Shown: positions 23,226 to 35,909, counted from the first letter of the stretch. The stretch: 64,000 bases of DNA from Hordeum vulgare subsp. vulgare (GCF_904849725.1 NC_058524.1:510802263-510866262); one strand, 5' to 3'. Notes: generated by a model not told the origin, from the letters alone. Translations and numbers: made by a program.

Positions 23226-24411
23226 TCACAACTCATGTAGGGAGGAGGCAATGTGCTCGGTGAGGGCGGCGGTTGATGATGGATTTGTTGCAGTGGTAGG
23301 AGAGGGCCCGACGAGGCAGTGCCGGGGCCGGCGCGGGGCTGGCCCGTCCAACGATGAATCCGGTGACGACCCTTGGAGGCCAGTGAGGAGGGTCGGTCGA
23401 GGGCGCCGGCGCAACACCGGGGTGCGCCCGCGGTGAAGGGGGCCGGCACGCATGGGGCGGTGACGAGGCAGCCGTTGTTGGAGAAGAGAGGAGCGGGGCG
23501 TGACTCGGTGGCGGCCGGCGAGGGGCGCGCTAGCGAGCGCTGGGGGGCGTTGGCCTCGAGGGAGGAAGGGGCCGCAGGAGGGTCGGGGTGGCGCTGCGTG
23601 CGCGCAGGGAACAACGAGGACGGCCGGCGGTGCGAGTGCTCTGCCCCGATCCAGATCCAGATCGGGAGCGAGAGGGTAGGGGAGAGTGGGGCAACGGGAT
23701 CTGGGGAGTTTCGGGTGATGCTGTTAAGGGTAGGGGGAGTGACGGGATTCCGGGGCACGAGAGCGAGGCAAGGGTGGGGTTGTCGCGAGGGGAGGCTGGG
23801 GTGTTGGGTTACTAGCCTCGTGGGGAGGGCTCGTGGAGCCAGGGGCGATGGGGAGAGGAGATCTCTCGGGAGCAGGGGAGGGAGTGGTGAGAGGAGGGAG
23901 ATGGGTTTCGGTCTGGGGGTTGGTGGGGATCGTGGGAAGGGGGACGAGGCAGTGAGGGGGGTTCGCTGGGGAGAGGATTCCCCTCACGTGGGATCCGGCG
24001 GCGTGGTGGGATGGTGAGTGGGCACGGGAGGGTTAGGGTAGCGCTCGGTTAGGGTTCGGTTAGGTGGGCCGACTAGCCCAGTTGGGGTGGGCCTTTTGGT
24101 TTTTTTAATTAGTTCTTTATTTTATTTTATTTTTAAATTTTTTTCTGTTTTAAATAATCAGGGGTTTAAAAAAATAAAAAACGCTCGATTCACGTTTATA
24201 ATTCATTAGGGAACTCTTATGACTCCTCCGACATTTTTATTTTAACATTCGAAAACTTTTCTCGTTCGACTTATTTTAAAATTTTGAATTTTGACTTGGT
24301 TTCGACTAACGCGAGATCAACGATATAATTCACGGTGACGTGGCATCATTAGCATGGGATCAGTGTAGCTTAATTACATACATTACTGTAGCAAAAGCTG
24401 AGGATGTCACA
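23226..24411 (-). repeat. Solo LTR, fourth segment with GC-rich block
   Basis: About 900 bp of GC-rich DNA (23226-24100), then AT-rich DNA to the LTR end. The long GC-rich ORFs on both strands (23120-23758 minus, 23373-24017 plus) have low-complexity Arg/Gly/Pro composition and no domains. The other 4.2 kb LTR has the same kind of block, so this is LTR sequence, probably near its transcript start. Confidence 0.75.
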
Positions 24412-25207
24412 CCAGCCCCGTTGGGCCAGACGCAAATGAATTTACCAATTTCATTGGTACTTTGGTGAGGAAGCATATACCACCTGCAGAGTTAGATTGG
24501 CGAGATGTTGATGTTGAAAAGAAGTTGTTGGTGTGGGAGACCTTGTAGGTATAAATTGGCATAGTTTGATTAACGTACACTCTTTCAATTGTTGTCTAAC
24601 AGAGTGTCCTGGTTTCTCTTCTTTTAATAGGCGTTTTATGATCTTGATTCATCCGCTTTGAGCTTTGTGATCAACACTTCACACATAAAATGGAAGGATT
24701 GGAAGTCATATTTGAAGAGGCACAAGTTTGATGCTTCACACACTGATGCACAACTTATGAAAAGACGTGATAGCAGAATTAGTGAAGCTAACTGGAAGAG
24801 GCACAAGGGGATGATGAAGAGCCCTTTGTTCATAGAAGAGTTGTTGCAAAGCCCCCTCCAAGAAGCTCATCAAGAAGCTCATGAGCCCATGAAGATGAAC
24901 TGGTAATCTTCTCATGCTTACCTATATGTTTAAATTCTATTTTATTTTCATGTTTCTAAAATTACCATTGATTTAGATCGGTATGGATGTGCTTCTATAT
25001 GCATGGACTGGTCCTGAAACTCCTGTTGCTAAGGCAACACCTATCTCAGTTGATCCAGACAGTATTGTGGGCGAAGAGCCCCTTGGACCAGGGACTTATG
25101 AGGTTTTTGTCAATGTTGCGATCAGAAGGGATGCTACGATGCCTTTTGAATGTGACGGTTTACAATGTATCGATGATGCTGTCCCAAAGTCCATTGTGGC
25201 CATCTAG
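24412..25207 (+). pseudogene. CACTA second protein, 3' part (after the solo-LTR insertion)
   Basis: Continues the gene interrupted at 1695. After the duplicated CCAGC it reads PDANEFTNFIGTLVRKHIPP, the conserved block of the plant En/Spm transposase family, to WETL followed by TAG (about 24546-24548) just before a GTATAA donor. The next exon starts after TTTAATAG at 24631 with AFYDLDSSALSFVINTSHIK and WKDWKSYLKRHKFDAS, then diverges early and stops at TAA 24904. A further exon from about 24979 reads LLYAWTGPETPVAKAT and EEPLGPGTYEV, a conserved C-terminal block, ending at TAG 25205. The TAG and the shortened middle exon mark it as a pseudogene. Confidence 0.8.
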
Positions 25208-26061
25208 CAAGGTAATCACCAACCATATATGTTCTGTCCACTTGCCTCGAATTGTTTGGCGTGTGATATTGACTCATGATTATTTTGCCAGATGAAGCCC
25301 TACAAGTCAGGGGCATCTTCCTCGACCCACCGCTAAGGTACCGTCCAAGAGATACTTCTTGGTGCCTCCTTTCTCAACGCACACAAGTTTCTTCTAATAA
25401 CTTGAAACTTCTTCCATGTTGAACATATATTTATGACTCTTATACGAACTGAACATTTGTGAGTATACTTATCTCAAAGTAATTGCTTAATTTAATGCAA
25501 TTTGTGGTACTGAAGTACACCTGCTTTTTTGAATACAATGGTTATGTGCAATGTGTTGAGTCAATGCTTTTTTGAATATAATGGTCAGGTGCAATCTGTT
25601 GAGTCAAACCTTGTCTCGGATGACTCGCAAGATGTAGCACCAGTAGTAATTACTTAGACAAAAAGTGAAAATATTTAGCAGCTGTAGGTCAGCAAATAGA
25701 AGCTACAAATATCTAGCAGTCAGTAGCAAAGACTTGTGTGTGTGCACGCCGACTCACTAGTGTGTGTATAAATGCATGCTTCCATGGCCCTAACTAATTC
25801 TGCTGTTAACATTGTAGGAAACACAAGAGGACAAGGATGGCGCCATGAAGCTGGTAGTTTCAGCCTGCATTGTGGATCTCTATTGTTTTGTAAACCTATT
25901 CTCTTAGTAGTTGGGTATTTTGTAGCAAACAAACATACATATATGTTTCAGCCGGTGGTTGGGTATTTTGTAGCAAACAAACATATATGTTTGCAACTGC
26001 TTTAATATTTCCTCTTATAATTACTGTTGCTGTTGATGGACAAGTGTACATGTATACTATA
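25208..26061 (+). other. CACTA 3' non-coding part with short tandem duplications
   Basis: Downstream of the second CACTA gene. A 43 bp unit is repeated in tandem (25522-25564 and 25565-25607), and a 34-38 bp unit beginning TTGGGTATTTTGTAGC occurs twice (25911-25948 and 25959-25992). No gene seen. Confidence 0.7.
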
Positions 26062-27877
26062 TGTTGGGGAACGTCGCATGGGAAACAAAAAATTTCCTAC
26101 GCGCACGAAGACCTATCATGGTGATGTCCATCTACGAGAGGGGATGAGTGATCTACGTACCCTTGTAGATCGTACAGCAGAAGTGTTAGTGAACACGGTT
26201 GATGTAGTGGAACGTCCTCACGTCCCTCGATCCGCCCCGCGAACAATCCCGCGATCAGTCCCACGATCTAGTATCGAACGGACGTCACCTCCGCGTTCAG
26301 CACACGTACAGCTCGACGATGATCCCGCCTTCTTGATCCAGCAAGAGAGACGGAGAGGTAGAAGAGTTCTCCGGCAGCGTGACGGCACTCCGGAGGTTGG
26401 TGATGACCTTGTCTCAGCAGGGCTCCGCCCGAGCTCCGCAGAAACGCGATCTAGAGGAAAAACCGTGGAGGTATGTGGTCGGGCTACCGTGGAAAAGTCG
26501 TCTCAAATCAGCCCTAAAACCCCCGTATATATAGGTGGGAGGGAGGGGACCTTGCCTTGGGGCTCAAGGAGCCCCAAGGGGGTCGGCCGAGCCAAGGGGG
26601 GAAGGCTCCCCCCCAAACCGAGTTGGACTTGGTTTGGTGGGTGGGAGTCCTTCCCTTCCTTCCCACCTCCTTTTTTTTTCTTTCTCGTTGATTTTTATCT
26701 CTATGGCGCATAGGGCCCTTTTGGGCTGTCCCACCAGCCCACTAGGGGCTGGTGCGCCACCCTTATGGCCTATGGGCTTCCCCGGGGTGGGTTACCCCCC
26801 CGGTGAACTCCCGGAACCCATTCGTCATTCCCGGTACATTCCCGGTAACTCCGAAAAACCTTCCGGTAATCAAATGAGGTCATCCTATATATCAATCTTC
26901 GTTTCCGGACTATTTCGAAAACCCTCGTGACGTCCGTGATCTCATCCGGGACTCCGAACAACATTCGGTAACCAACCATAGAACTCAAATATGCATAAAA
27001 CAACGTCGAACCTTAAGTGTGCAGACCCTGCGGGTTCGAGAACTATGTAGACATGACCCGAGAGACTCCTCGGTCAATATCCAATAGCGGGACCTGGATG
27101 CCCATATTGGATCCTACATATTCTACGAAGATCTTATCGTTTGAACCTCAGTGCCAAGGATTCATATAATCCCGTATGTCATTCCCTTTGTCCTTCGGTA
27201 TGTTACTTGCCCGAGATTCGATCGTCAGTATCCGTATACCTATTTCAATCTCGTTTACCGGCAAGTCTCTTTACTCGTTCCGTAATACAAGATCCCGCAA
27301 CTTACACTAAGTTACATTGCTTGCAAGGCTTGTGTGTGATGTTGTATTACCGAGTGGGCCCCGAGATACCTCTCCGTCACACGGAGTGACAAATCCCAGT
27401 CTTGATCCATACTAACTCAACTAACACCTTCGGAGATACGTGTAGAGCATCTTTATAGTCACGCAATTACGTTGCGACGTTTGATACACACAAAGCATTC
27501 CTCCGGTGTCAGTGAGTTATATGATCTCATGGTCATAGGAATAAATACTTGACACGCAGAAAATAGTAGCAACAAAATGACACGATCAACATGCTACGTC
27601 TATTAGTTTGGGTCTAGTCCATCACGTGATTCTCCTAATGACGTGATCCAGTTATCAAGCAACAACACCTTGTTCATAATCAGAAGACACCGACTATCTT
27701 TGATCAACTGGCTAGCCAGCTAGAGGCTTGCTAGGGACGGTGTTTTGTCTATGTATCCACACATGTAAATGAGTCTTCATTCAATACAATTATAGCATGG
27801 ATAATAAATGATTATCTTGATACAGGAATTATAATAATAACTATATTTATTATTGCCTCTAGGGCATAATTCCAACA
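26062..27877 (-). repeat. 3' LTR of full-length Copia
   Basis: 1816 bp. On the + strand it starts TGTTGGGGAACGTCGC and ends GGGCATAATTCCAACA. Short ORFs inside it are not genes. Confidence 0.95.
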
Positions 27878-27888
27878 GTCTCCCACTT
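27878..27888 (-). other. Polypurine tract of full-length Copia
   Basis: AAGTGGGAGAC on the minus strand, abutting the 3' LTR. It primes plus-strand DNA synthesis. Confidence 0.85.
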
Positions 27889-27945
27889 GCACTAGAGTCA
27901 ATAATCTATCCCTCACATCATCATGTGAATTACGTTGTAATAAAT

Positions 27946-30900
27946 CTAACACCCATACAGGTGTTGATCATGTTTTGGCCATGGAAGAGGTTTAGTCAGC
28001 GGGTCTGCTACATTCAGATCCGTGTGCACTTTGCATATATTCACGTCCTCTCCCTCGACGTAGTCGCGGATGAGGTTGAAGCGTCGTTTGATGTGTCTGG
28101 TCTTCTTGTGAAACCGCAGTTCCTTTGCTAAGGCAATGGCACCCGTGTTGTCACAGAACAAGGTTATTGGATTCAGTGCGCTTGGCACCACTCCAAGATC
28201 CGTCATGAACTGCTTCATCCAGACACCCTCCTTAGCCGCCTCCGAGGCAGCCATGTACTCTGCTTCACATGTAGAATCTGCTACGACGCTTTGCTTGGAA
28301 CTGCACTAGCTTACTGCACCCCCATTAAGAATAAATACGTATCCGGTTTGCGACTTAGAGTCGTCCGGATCTGTGTCAAAGCTTGCATCGACGTAACCTT
28401 TTACGGCGAGCTCTTCGTCACCTCCATACACGAGAAACATCTCCTTAGTCCTTTTCAGGTACTTCAGGATATTCTTGACCGTTGTCCAGTGATCCACTCC
28501 TGGATTACTCTGGAACCTACCTGCCATACTTATGGCCAGGCTAACATCCGGTCTAGTGCACAGCATCGCATACATGATAGAACCTATGGCTGAAGCATAG
28601 GGGACGGAGCGCATATGCTCTCTATCTTCATCAGTTGCTGGGAACTGAGTCTTACTCAATCTCGTACCTTGTAAAACTGGCAAGAACCCTTTCTTGGACT
28701 GTTCCATTTTGAACCTCTTCAAAACTTTATCAAGGTATGTGCTTTGTGAAAGTCCTATCAGGCGTTTTGATCTATCCCTATAGATCTTAATGCCTAGAAT
28801 GTAAGCAGCTTCTCCTAGGTCCTTCATAGAGAAACTTTTATTCAAGTAACCTTTTATGCTCTCTAAAAACTCTACGTTGTTTCCAATCAGCAATATGTCA
28901 TCCACATATAATATTAGAAACGCCACAGAGCTCCCACTCACTTTCTTGTAAATACAAGATTCTCCAACCACTTGTATAAACCCAAATGCTTTGATCACCT
29001 CATCAAAGCATTTGTTCCAACTCCGAGATGCTTGCACCAGTCCATAAATGGATCGCTGGAGCTTGCACACCTTGTTAGCATTCTTAGGATCGACAAAACC
29101 TTCGGGTTGTATCATATACAATTCTTCCTTAAGGAAACCGTTAAGGAACGCCGTTTTGACATCCATCTGCCAGATTTCATAATCGAAAAATGCAGCTATT
29201 GCTAACATGATTCTGACGGACTTAAGCATCGCTACAGGTGAGAAAGTCTCATCGTAGTCAACTCCTTGAACTTGTGAAAAACCCTTTGCCACAAGTCGAG
29301 CTTTATAAACGGTCACATTACCGTTAGTGTCCGTCTTCCTCTTAAAGATCCATTTGTTATGAATGGCCTTGCGGCCCTCAGGCAGTACCTCCAAAGTCCA
29401 CACTTTGTTCTCATACATGGATCCTATCTCGGACTTCATGGCTTCCAGCCATTTGTTGGAATCTGGGCCCACCATTGCTTCTTCATAATTCACAGGTTCA
29501 TTGTTGTCTAACAACATGATTGATAAGACGGGATTACCGTACCACTCTGGAGCAGCACGTGGTCTCGTCGACCTGCGTGGTTCGACAGAAACTTGAACTG
29601 GAGTTTCATGATCATCATCATTAACTTCCTCCTCAACCGACGTTGCAATGACAGAGGTTTCCCCTTGCCCTGCGCCACCATCCAGAGGGATGAGAGGTTC
29701 GACAACCTCATCAAGTTCTATCTTCCTCCCACTCAATTCTCTCTCGAGAAACTCCTTCTCGAGAAAAGCTCCGTTTTTAGCAACAAACACTTTGCCCTCG
29801 GATTTGAGATAGAAGGTGTACCCAACTGTCTCTTTTGGGTAACCTATGAAGACGCACTTTTCCGCTTTGGGTTCCAGCTTTTCAGGCTGAAGCTTTTTGA
29901 CATAAGCATCACATCCCCAAACCTTAAGAAACGACAACTTTGGCCTTTTGCCATACCATAGTTCGTATGGTGTCGTCTCAACGGATTTTGATGGTGCCCT
30001 ATTTAAAGTGAATGCAGCTGTTTCTAATGCATAACCCCAAAACGATAATGGCAAATCAGTAAGAGACATCATAGATCACACCATCTCTAATAGAGTACGA
30101 TTACGACGTTCGGACACACCATTACGCTGTGGTGTTCCAGGCGGTGTTAACCGTGAAACAATTCCACATTGTCTTAAGTGAGTACCAAACTCGAAACTCA
30201 GATATTCACTCCCACGATCAGACCGTAGGAACTTGATCTTCTTGTTACGATGATTTTCCACTTCACTCTGAAATTGCTTGAACTTTTCAAATGTTTCAGA
30301 CTTGTGCTTCATCAAGTAGACATAACCATATCTACTTAAATCGTCAGTGAAGGTGATAAAATAACGATATCCGCCGCGTGCCTCCACGCTCATCGGACCA
30401 CACACATCGGTATGTATGATTTCCAACAAGTCACTTGCACGCTCCATTGTTCCGGAGAACGGAGTTTTAGTCATCTTGCCCATGAGGCATGGTTCGCACG
30501 TGTCAAGTGAATCAAAGTCAAGTGACTCCAAAAGTCCATCAGCATGGAGTTTCTTCATGCGCTTTACACCAATATGACCTAAGCGGCAGTGCCACAAAAA
30601 TATGGCGCTATCATTGTTAACTCTAACTCTTTTGGTCTCAATGTTATGTATATGCGTATCGCTATCAAGATTCAATATGAACAATCCTCTCACATTCGGT
30701 GCATGACCATAAAAGATGTTACTCATAGAAATAGAACAACCATTATTCTCTGACTTAAAAGAGTAATCGTCTCGCAATAAACAAGATCCAGATATAATGT
30801 TCATGCTCAACGCAGGCACTAAATAACAATGATTTAAGTTCATCACTAATCCTGACGGTAACTGAAGTGACACTGTGCCGACGGCGATTGCATCAACCTT

Positions 30901-31905
30901 GGAACCATTTCCTACGCGCATCGTTACTTCATCTTTCACCAGCCTTCGTCTATTCCGCAGTTCCTGTTTCGAGTTGCAAATATGAGCAACAGAACCGGTA
31001 TCGAATACCCAGGCACTACTACGAGAGCCGGTTAAGTACACATCAATAACATGTATATCAAATATACCTGATTTTTCTTTGGCCGCCTTCTTATCTGCCA
31101 GATACTTGGGGCAATTGCGCTTCCAGTGACCCATACCCTTGCAATAGTAACACTCCGTTTCAGGCTTAGGTCCAGCTTTGAGTTTCTTCGTTGGATTGGC
31201 AACAGGCTTGCCGCTCTTCTTCGAATTTCCCTTCTTGCCTTTGCCGTTTCTCTTGAAACTAGTGGTCTTATTCACCATCAACACTTGATGCTCTTTACGG
31301 AGTTCAGACTCTGCGACTTTCAGCATCGCAAACAACTCGCCGGGAGACTTGTTCATCCCTTGCATGTTGTAGTTCAACACAAAGCCTTTATAGCTTGGCG
31401 GCAGTGATTGAAGGATTCTGTCAGTGATAGCTTCTTGCGGGAGTTCAATCCCCAGCTCAGCTAGACGGTTTGAGTACCCAGACATTTTGAGCACATGTTC
31501 ACTCACAGATGAGTTTTCCTCCATCTTGCAAGCATAGAATTTATCGGAGGTCTCATACCTCTCGATCCGGGCGTTCTTCTGAAAGATAAACTTCAACTCC
31601 TGGAACATCTCAAATGCTCCATGACGCTCAAAGCGACGTTGAAGTCCCGGTTCTAAGCCATACAAGACTGCACATTGAACTATTGAGTAGTCCTCCTTAC
31701 GTGCTAACCAAGCGTTCTTAACATCCTGATCAGCCGTAGCGAGTGGTTCATCTCCTAACGCAGCATTAAGGACATAATCCTTCTTCCCAGGTTGTAAGAT
31801 TAGCTTAAGATTACGAGCCCAGTCTACAAAGTTGCTTCCATCATCTTTCAACTTAGCTTTCTCTAGGAACGTATTAAAATTCAGGATGACTGTCGCGTGA
31901 GCCAT
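27946..31905 (-). pseudogene. gag-pol: Copia gag-pol polyprotein, one frame with two nonsense codons
   Basis: A single minus-strand frame of about 1320 codons, ATG at 31905 (MAHATVILNFNTFLEKAK). First part, 609 codons: capsid; zinc knuckle CYYCKGMGHWKRNC at residues 252-265; protease core FDTGS near 301-305; integrase with H438, H443, C469, C472 and acidic residues D499, D562 and E598 (D,D-35-E). A TGA at 30076-30078 follows directly. Second part, 588 codons: reverse transcriptase with YVDD near residue 389, then RNase H (KGYVDASFDTDPDDS). A TAG at 28306-28308 cuts RNase H, and the last 102 codons read MAASEAAKEGVWMKQFMTDL to the end at 27946. Domain order (protease, integrase, RT, RNase H) is Copia. 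No frameshift was found; both breaks are point changes. Confidence 0.93.
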
Positions 31906-33145
31906 GATCTACAACACAAATATATTCAAAGTGGACTCAGACTATGTTCAAGATAATTAGAGTTTAACTTAATCAAATTATTCGCTGAACTCCCACTCAA
32001 AAAGTATATCTCTCTAGTCATTTGAGTGGTTCATGATCCACTTACACTAGCTCAAGTCCGATCATCATGTGAGTTGAGTATAGTTTCAGTGGTAAGCATC
32101 CCTATGCTAATCATATCATCTATACGATTCATGATCGACCTTTCGGTCTCATGTGTTCCGAGGCCATGTTTGCACATGCTAGGCTCGTCAAGCTTAACCC
32201 GAGTGTTCCGCGTGCGCAACTGTTTTGCACCCGTTGTATGTGAACGTTGAGTCTATCACACCCGATCATCACGTGGTGTCTCGAAACGACGAACTGTAGC
32301 AACGGTGCACAGTCGGGGAGAACACAATCTCGTCTTGAAATTTTAGTGAGAGATCACCTCATAATGCTACCGTCGTTCTAAGCAAAATAATGTGCATAAA
32401 AGGATTAACATCACATGCAATTCATAAGTGACATGATATGGCCATCATCACGCGCTTCTTGATCTTCATCACCAAAGCACCGGCACGATCTCCTTGTCAC
32501 CAGCGCCACACCATGATCTCCATCAACGTGTTGCCATCGGGGTTGTCGTGCTACTCATGCTATTACTACTAAAGCTACATCCTAGCAAAATAGTAAACGC
32601 ATCTGCAAGCACAAACGTTAGTATAAAGACAACCCTATGGCTCCTGCCGGTTGCCGTACCATCGACGTGCAAGTCAATATTTCTATTACAACATGATCAT
32701 CTCATACATCCAATATATGACATCACATCGTTGGCCATATCACATCACAAGCATACCCTGCAAAAACAAGTTAGACGTCCTCTAATTTTGTTGTTGCATG
32801 TTTTACGTGGTGACCAAGGGTATCTAGTAGGATCGCATCTTACTTACGCAAACACCACAACAGAGATATATGAGTTGCTATTTAACCTCATCCAAGGACC
32901 TCCTCGGTCAAATCCGATTCAACTAAAGTTGGAGAAACCGACACTTGCCAGTCATCTTTGAGCAACGGAGTTACTCGTAACGATGAAACCAGTCTCTCGT
33001 AAGCGTACGAGTAATGTCGGTCCAAGCCGCTTCAATCCAACAATACCGCGGAATCAAGAAAAGACTAAGGAGGGCAGCAAAACGCACATCACCGCCCACA
33101 AAAACTTTTGTGTTCTACTCGAGAAGACATCTACGCATGAACCTA
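31906..33145 (-). other. Copia 5' untranslated leader
   Basis: About 1.24 kb between primer site and gag ATG. Small ORFs of 74-155 codons occur on the + strand, without domains. The region is related to 3775-4950 of the deleted Copia copy. Long leaders are normal for BARE-type elements. Confidence 0.8.
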
Positions 33146-33158
33146 GCTCATGATGCCA
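33146..33158 (-). other. Altered primer-binding site of full-length Copia
   Basis: Reads TGGCATCATGAGC on the minus strand, where the other Copia has TGGTATCAGAGC: one substitution and one inserted base. It is one base inside the 5' LTR. Confidence 0.8.
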
Positions 33159-33159
33159 C

Positions 33160-34976
33160 TGTTGGGGAACGTCGCATAGGAAACAAAAATTTTCCTACAC
33201 GCACGAAGACCTATCATGGTGATGTCCATCTACGAGAGGGGATGAGTGATCTACGTACCCTTGTAGATCGTACAGCAGAAGCGTTAGTGAACGCGGTTGA
33301 TGTAGTGGAACGTCCTCACGTCCCTCGATCCGCCCCGCGAACAATCCCGCGATCAGTCCCACGATCTAGTACCGAACGGACGGCACCTCCGCGTTCAGCA
33401 CACGTACAGCTCGACGATGATCTCGGCCTTCTCGATCCAGCAAGAGAGACGGAGAGGTAGAAGAGTTCTCCGGCAGTGTGACGGCGCTCCGGAGGTTGGT
33501 GATGACCTTGTCTCAGCAGGGCTCCGCCCGAGCTCCGCAGAAACGCGATCTAGAGGAAAAACCGTGGAGGTATGTGGTCGGGCTGCCGTGGAAAAGTCGT
33601 CTCAAATCAGCCCTAAAACCTCCGTATATATAGGTGGGAGGGAGGGGACCTTGCCTTGGGGCTCAAGGAGCCCCAAGGGGGTCGGCCGAGCCAAGGGGGG
33701 AAGGCTCCCCCCCAAACCGAGTTGGACTTGGTTTGGTGGGTGGGAGTCCTTCCCTTCCTTCCCACCTCCCTTTTTTTTTCTTTCTCTTTGATTTTTATCT
33801 CTATGGCGCATAGGGCCCTTTTGGGCTGTCCCACCAGCCCACTAGGGGCTGGTGCGCCACCCTTATGGCCTATGGGCTTCCCCGGGGTGGGTTACCCCCC
33901 GGTGAACTCCCGGAACCCATTCGTCATTCCCGGTACATTCCCGGTAACTCCGAAAAACCTTCCGGTAATCAAATGAGGTCATCCTATATATCAATCTTCG
34001 TTTCCGGACTATTCCGGAAACCCTCGTGACTTCCGTGATCTCATCCGGGACTCCAAACAACATTCGGTAACCAACCATAGAACTCAAATACGCATAAAAC
34101 AACGTCGAACCTTAAGTGTGCAGACCCTGCGGGTTCGAGAACTATGTAGACATGACCCGAGAGACTCCTCGGTCAATATCCAATAGCGGGACCTGGATGC
34201 CCATATTGGATCCTACATATTCTATGAAGATCTTATCGTTTGAACCTCAGTGCCAAGGATTCATATAATCCCGTATGTCATTCCCTTTGTCCTTCGGTAT
34301 GTTACTTGCCCGAGATTCGATCGTCAGTATCCGTATACCTATTTCAATCTCGTTTACCGGCAAGTCTCTTTACTCGTTCCGTAATACAAGATCCCGCAAC
34401 TTACACTAAGTTACATTGCTTGCAAGGCTTGTGTGTGATGTTGTATTGCCGAGTGGGCCCCGAGATACCTCTCCGTCACACGGAGTGACAAATCCCAGTC
34501 TTGATCCATACTAACTCAACTAACACCTTCGGAGATACCTGTAGAGCATCTTTATAGTCACCCAGTTACGTTGCGACGTTTGATACACACAAAGCATTCC
34601 TCCGGTGTCAGTGAGTTATATGATCTCATGGTCATAGGAATAAATACTTGACACGCAGAAAACAGTAGCAACAAAATGACACGATCAACATGCTACGTCT
34701 ATTAGTTTGGGTCTAGTCCATCACGTGATTCTCCTAATGACGTGATCCAGTTATCAAGCAACAACACCTTGTTCATAATCAGAAGACACCGACTATCTTT
34801 GATCAACTGGCTAGCCAGCTAGAGGCTTGCTAGGGACGGTGTTTTGTCTATGTATCCACACATGTAAATGAGTCTTCATTCAATACAATTATAGCATGGA
34901 TAATAAACGATTATCTTGATACAGGAATTATAATAATAACTATATTTATTATTGCCTCTAGGGCATAATTCCAACA
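33160..34976 (-). repeat. 5' LTR of full-length Copia
   Basis: 1817 bp with TATATATA at 33625-33632 in the same context as in the first Copia. It drives the element transcript leftwards. Confidence 0.95.
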
Positions 34977-35310
34977 CTATATTGTTCTGGCAAGGCCAAA
35001 TAATACCATCATAGGCTAGTATTTGGTTATGCTAAATATATCATTAGCCTAGTAAAATGCTGTTGACTTGTTGGTTGGAAAAAGAAAACATCGTGTGACT
35101 TTTGGTTGGGAAATCTTTATGATATGGCTGGCGGCGTGTCGGTTGGCAAAGAAAGCACCATCAGACCATCAGTCGGGGAAGGTTTATACAGGTACAATAG
35201 ATAGTCGGTTGGCAAAACGACCATACCATCAGAACATCGGTCGGGAAAGGTTACTGATAGGGCCAATAGAAAGTCGGTCGGCAAAACAACACCATTGGTC
35301 CGTCGGTCGG
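34977..35310 (+). repeat. CACTA subterminal repeat region, first part
   Basis: Contains repeated variants of GTCGGTCGGCAAAA in direct orientation (for example around 35200-35300). Such arrays near CACTA ends bind the transposon's own protein in well-studied relatives. The block is cut by the Tat-lineage Gypsy at 35311. Confidence 0.75.
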
Positions 35311-35843
35311 TGATGGGGTTATAGTCCCAGGGTAGGGTCATAGGCTTGCCCTACAGGTCCTACCCAAGGACTACCCTTCAAAGAAGAGAAGACCCTTAGT
35401 CAGTTCCGACTGAACTAAGGACTCCCCCATCATCAAGTCGGTGACGAGCATTCGGAGCGTATTTAACGTACCGACTGGATTCCACTCTGTACATCGTAAC
35501 CTCCCAGGAGGGCAACGGTCATACGTTTTCATACACCATTATTAACATTGAAGGCATACGTTACCTGTAACGTAGGCATTTATTCGCCACTATTCCACCC
35601 CTGTCCACCGGGCCATTATGAAGGGCAGCGCACTCTATATAAGCCGCCCTTCCCCACTGGTGCAGGAGTTGGCTTTTAGTGTAACCCTATATTCCACTCG
35701 ACACTAAGCTCCCAAGAGCACTAAGACGTAGGGCTTTTACCTCCACCGTAGAGGGGCCTGAACTCATACAACCTCGTCGTAGCTAAGGCTCTGCCCGTCC
35801 TTTCGTACCCTACACATCTATTGTCAGATTTATACCCACGACA
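35311..35843 (+). repeat. 5' LTR of the Tat-lineage element
   Basis: 533 bp, TGATGGGGTTATAG to ATACCCACGACA. TATATAA lies at 35636-35642, about 200 bp before the LTR end, and is kept in the 3' LTR (47384-47390). Confidence 0.95.
35636..35642 (+). promoter_or_regulatory. TATA box of the Tat-lineage LTR
   Basis: TATATAA in the text GCACTCTATATAAGCCGCCC, identical in both LTRs, so a good promoter candidate. Confidence 0.65.
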
Positions 35844-35845
35844 TT

Positions 35846-35863
35846 TGGCGCCCACTGTGGGGC
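35846..35863 (+). other. Primer-binding site of the Tat-lineage element
   Basis: TGGCGCCCACTGTGGGGC, two bases after the LTR. The tRNA partner was not assigned by eye. Confidence 0.8.
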
Positions 35864-35909
35864 AGGCGTCTAAGCGACTTCCACGAGTTTGCAACTTCAT
35901 CTTTTCATC

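Larger units (their letters stand above)
1696..24411 (-). mobile_element. Solo LTR of a Gypsy retrotransposon (about 4.1 kb), split by three nested elements
   Basis: The ends are TGTGACGCCC (1696) and GATGTCACA (24411), flanked by CCAGC. Removing the nested elements leaves 1696-1924, 5573-6973, 15069-16355 and 23226-24411, about 4.1 kb. That is close to the 4195 bp LTR at 50563-54757, with which it shares layout: a TGTGAC/TGTCGG start, CCTGCAGGGGTG, 'tactcgcaagactt'-like text, an AT-rich part with TGACATCAGCA and W-box-like motifs, a GC-rich block, and a GATGT(G/C)ACA end. No internal region or second LTR lies between the target duplications, so it is a solo LTR, normally made by recombination between two LTRs. 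The minus orientation is inferred from that similarity. Family name not assigned. Confidence 0.85.
26062..34976 (-). mobile_element. Full-length Copia retrotransposon of the BARE1/WIS/Angela group
   Basis: 8915 bp, target duplication CTATA (26057-26061 and 34977-34981), LTRs of 1816 and 1817 bp. It has a primer site, leader, a single-frame polyprotein and a polypurine tract in the expected order. By-eye alignment of the LTRs gives about 27 substitutions, near 1.5%, so insertion is fairly recent. Two in-frame nonsense codons make it non-autonomous at present. It sits in the CACTA element. Confidence 0.95.

Noticed and set aside
23120..24017. Long GC-rich ORFs of about 212 and 214 codons on both strands
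   Set aside because: Low-complexity Arg/Gly/Pro composition, open on opposite strands at once, inside an LTR whose relative at 53340-54260 has the same kind of block. High GC content explains the openness.
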